From Phycisphaerales bacterium UBA7708 (GTDB lineage Bacteria > Planctomycetota > Phycisphaerae > Sedimentisphaerales > Anaerohalosphaeraceae): a DNA stretch of 8,465 bases. The notes beneath the pieces are model-generated. The model worked only from the letters and a program-made list of their open reading frames with translations. It did not search any database and was not told the origin of the DNA. Positions 7,700 to 8,465 of this stretch are shown here, in pieces; position 1 is the stretch's first letter, and every line of letters begins with the position of its first letter. The stretch is from contig DLFY01000084.1 of the NCBI GenBank assembly GCA_002482415.1, forward strand, positions 1-8,465. The letters are read 5' to 3'. A program made the position numbers and the translations under genes.

Positions 7700-8401
7700 T
7701 TAGAACCTCAAATCTTCAATAAATCGTGTTTCGGGTTTGATGGTCTCTATTGGCACATCGAATTGCTCTGCGATAATAAATGCCAGTGTGGTAAAAACGG
7801 CGTCCTTGTCCAGAGGCTGAAATTGGGTGAGATTATGAGCAAGGATTGCTTTGGCCAAATCCCCAAGTGTGCGGCAGGATGGAGGGATGGGGAATATCCC
7901 GGGGTAAAACACAGAGGCTGGCTTCAAAAGCAAAATACATAAAAATAATCCGATCCAAAGGGACAGCAGGACAATCCAGTACGCAAACGGAACAGATTCA
8001 AGCCAGACAAGACCTCCGATCAGCATCAGGATTGACAGCCCAAACAGTGATTTTGCTGTCAGCAGGAGCTTTGGAGCGATCGTTATTTCGGGAAATTTGA
8101 CTCCTGCTTTTTGGGCGATTCTATTCCACCAGTATTTTCGGTTTCGAGCAGGAAATACTGTTTCGGTAGGTGTCTCAGGGGTGATATGACAGGTGTCGGG
8201 AAGTTCTGCAAGGATGGTTTCTTTGAGTATTCCAAACGCTTTTCGGAATGAATTGGGATTGGTGGATGCCGAGCCGATTTTGTTCAGGACCAAGTCTGTC
8301 AATTGACCCACGGTATGCAGAGATCCCGCCGCTTCATCATCGAATTTGATGTTGAAGGCGTCCTCAATTTCCATGACTAATTCAACCCATTCAAGCCCCA
8401 T
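7700..8401 (-). CDS. Acyl-carrier-like membrane protein with permuted ACP halves
   Basis: The function is unknown. Residues 1-42 align without gaps to E. coli AcpP from Asp35 onward (helices II to IV): V-E-L-V-M-x-x-E, then D-D-E-A-A, then T-V-G-Q-L near the end. Residues about 208-233 align without gaps to AcpP up to Ala34 (helix I and loop): I-I-A-E-Q-F-D-V ending F-I-E-D-L-R-F. The two ends thus match adjoining parts of one carrier domain. The position of the phosphopantetheine serine (AcpP Ser36) is Gly2. Residues about 51-97 look like another helix I and loop followed by a basic, Trp-rich stretch (R-N-R-K-Y-W-W-N-R). Two hydrophobic segments follow at about 117-135 and 139-159, then T-L-G-D-L-A-K-A-I-L (178-187), which resembles ACP helix IV. 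The start is ATG with AAGGA 5 bases before it. An in-frame TGA lies 8 codons upstream with no other usual start codon between, so the N-terminus is not simply misplaced. GC is low (26 of 60 in 7741-7800). Confidence 0.7.
   Translation of the reverse strand: MGLEWVELVMEIEDAFNIKFDDEAAGSLHTVGQLTDLVLNKIGSASTNPNSFRKAFGILKETILAELPDTCHITPETPTETVFPARNRKYWWNRIAQKAGVKFPEITIAPKLLLTAKSLFGLSILMLIGGLVWLESVPFAYWIVLLSLWIGLFLCILLLKPASVFYPGIFPIPPSCRTLGDLAKAILAHNLTQFQPLDKDAVFTTLAFIIAEQFDVPIETIKPETRFIEDLRF
7706..7709 (-). promoter_or_regulatory. Ribosome binding site of the PhzF gene within the preceding gene
   Basis: GAGG on the - strand lies 9 bases before the ATG at 7696. It is formed by the Leu-Arg codons that end the acyl-carrier-like protein. 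Its TAA (7702-7700) is between this site and the ATG, the usual arrangement for translational coupling. Confidence 0.6.
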
Positions 8402-8430
8402 GTGAATCCTTAATGCAGCCGTTCATAATC

Positions 8431-8465
8431 AGGTGATATTATGGTAAGCGTTCAGGCGGATTTTG
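8431..8465 (+). other. Possible start of a divergent gene running off the right edge
   Basis: An ATG at 8441 has AGGTG 5 bases before it, and the frame stays open for the eight full codons left (M-V-S-V-Q-A-D-F). This is too short to recognise. The same stretch could instead hold the tail of a - strand gene upstream of the acyl-carrier-like gene: two - strand frames enter from the edge and stop at 8441-8439 and 8431-8429. The choice cannot be made from this window. Confidence 0.2.

Noticed and set aside
7690..7720. Frameshift at the end of the acyl-carrier-like gene hiding a complete C-terminal ACP
   Set aside because: Bases after the TAA lead directly into the well-supported PhzF-family gene. 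No frame continues with an Asp-Ser-Leu and helix II pattern, so the truncation appears genuine.
8402..8465. Missing helix I of the N-terminal ACP half encoded just upstream in another frame
   Set aside because: All three - strand frames in this stretch contain stops, and none encodes a helix I pattern leading into the ATG at 8401.

Overview
The window looks like chromosomal DNA of a bacterium with mixed GC content, most likely a planctomycete (Planctomycetota, perhaps class Phycisphaerae). That placement is an inference from three things. The membrane pyrophosphatase closely resembles those of Bacteroidetes and planctomycetes. An unusual membrane-anchored acyl-carrier-like protein is of a type I recall from planctomycete genomes. 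A cluster of short GC-rich hairpins resembles REP-like spacers of those groups. No rRNA, tRNA, CRISPR array, insertion sequence or phage gene was seen.

Layout: the left edge holds the last 91 codons of a + strand gene, the PhoU-like tail of a probable Na+/phosphate cotransporter, closed by a clear intrinsic terminator at 313-340. Everything else reads leftward on the - strand. In transcription order from the right these are: a 233-residue acyl-carrier-like protein with a membrane hairpin (8401-7700); a PhzF-family isomerase-like protein (7696-6809), 3 bases downstream; argJ of arginine biosynthesis (6712-5510); hppA, an ion-pumping membrane pyrophosphatase (5334-2875); rsfS, the ribosomal silencing factor (2779-2396); and argS, arginyl-tRNA synthetase (2153-360), which converges on the cotransporter gene.

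How the genes work together: the acyl-carrier-like gene and the PhzF gene are almost certainly co-transcribed and probably translationally coupled. argJ has its own ribosome binding site and a 96-base spacer with a hairpin. hppA has a long AT-rich leader and a strong terminator. The rsfS promoter appears to lie inside the end of the hppA unit, so that the start of one transcript overlaps the terminator hairpin of the other. rsfS and argS form a translation-related pair separated by a spacer of about 240 bases filled with palindromes.

The most unusual object is the protein at 7700-8401. Its C-terminus is the first part of an acyl carrier protein (helix I up to the residue before Asp-Ser-Leu). 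Its N-terminus is the remainder (helix II to IV), with glycine where the phosphopantetheine serine should be. A third, degenerate carrier-like segment in the middle seems to be split by two membrane helices. This is the best candidate for an undescribed system. The other genes are ordinary housekeeping genes with some interesting regulatory details.
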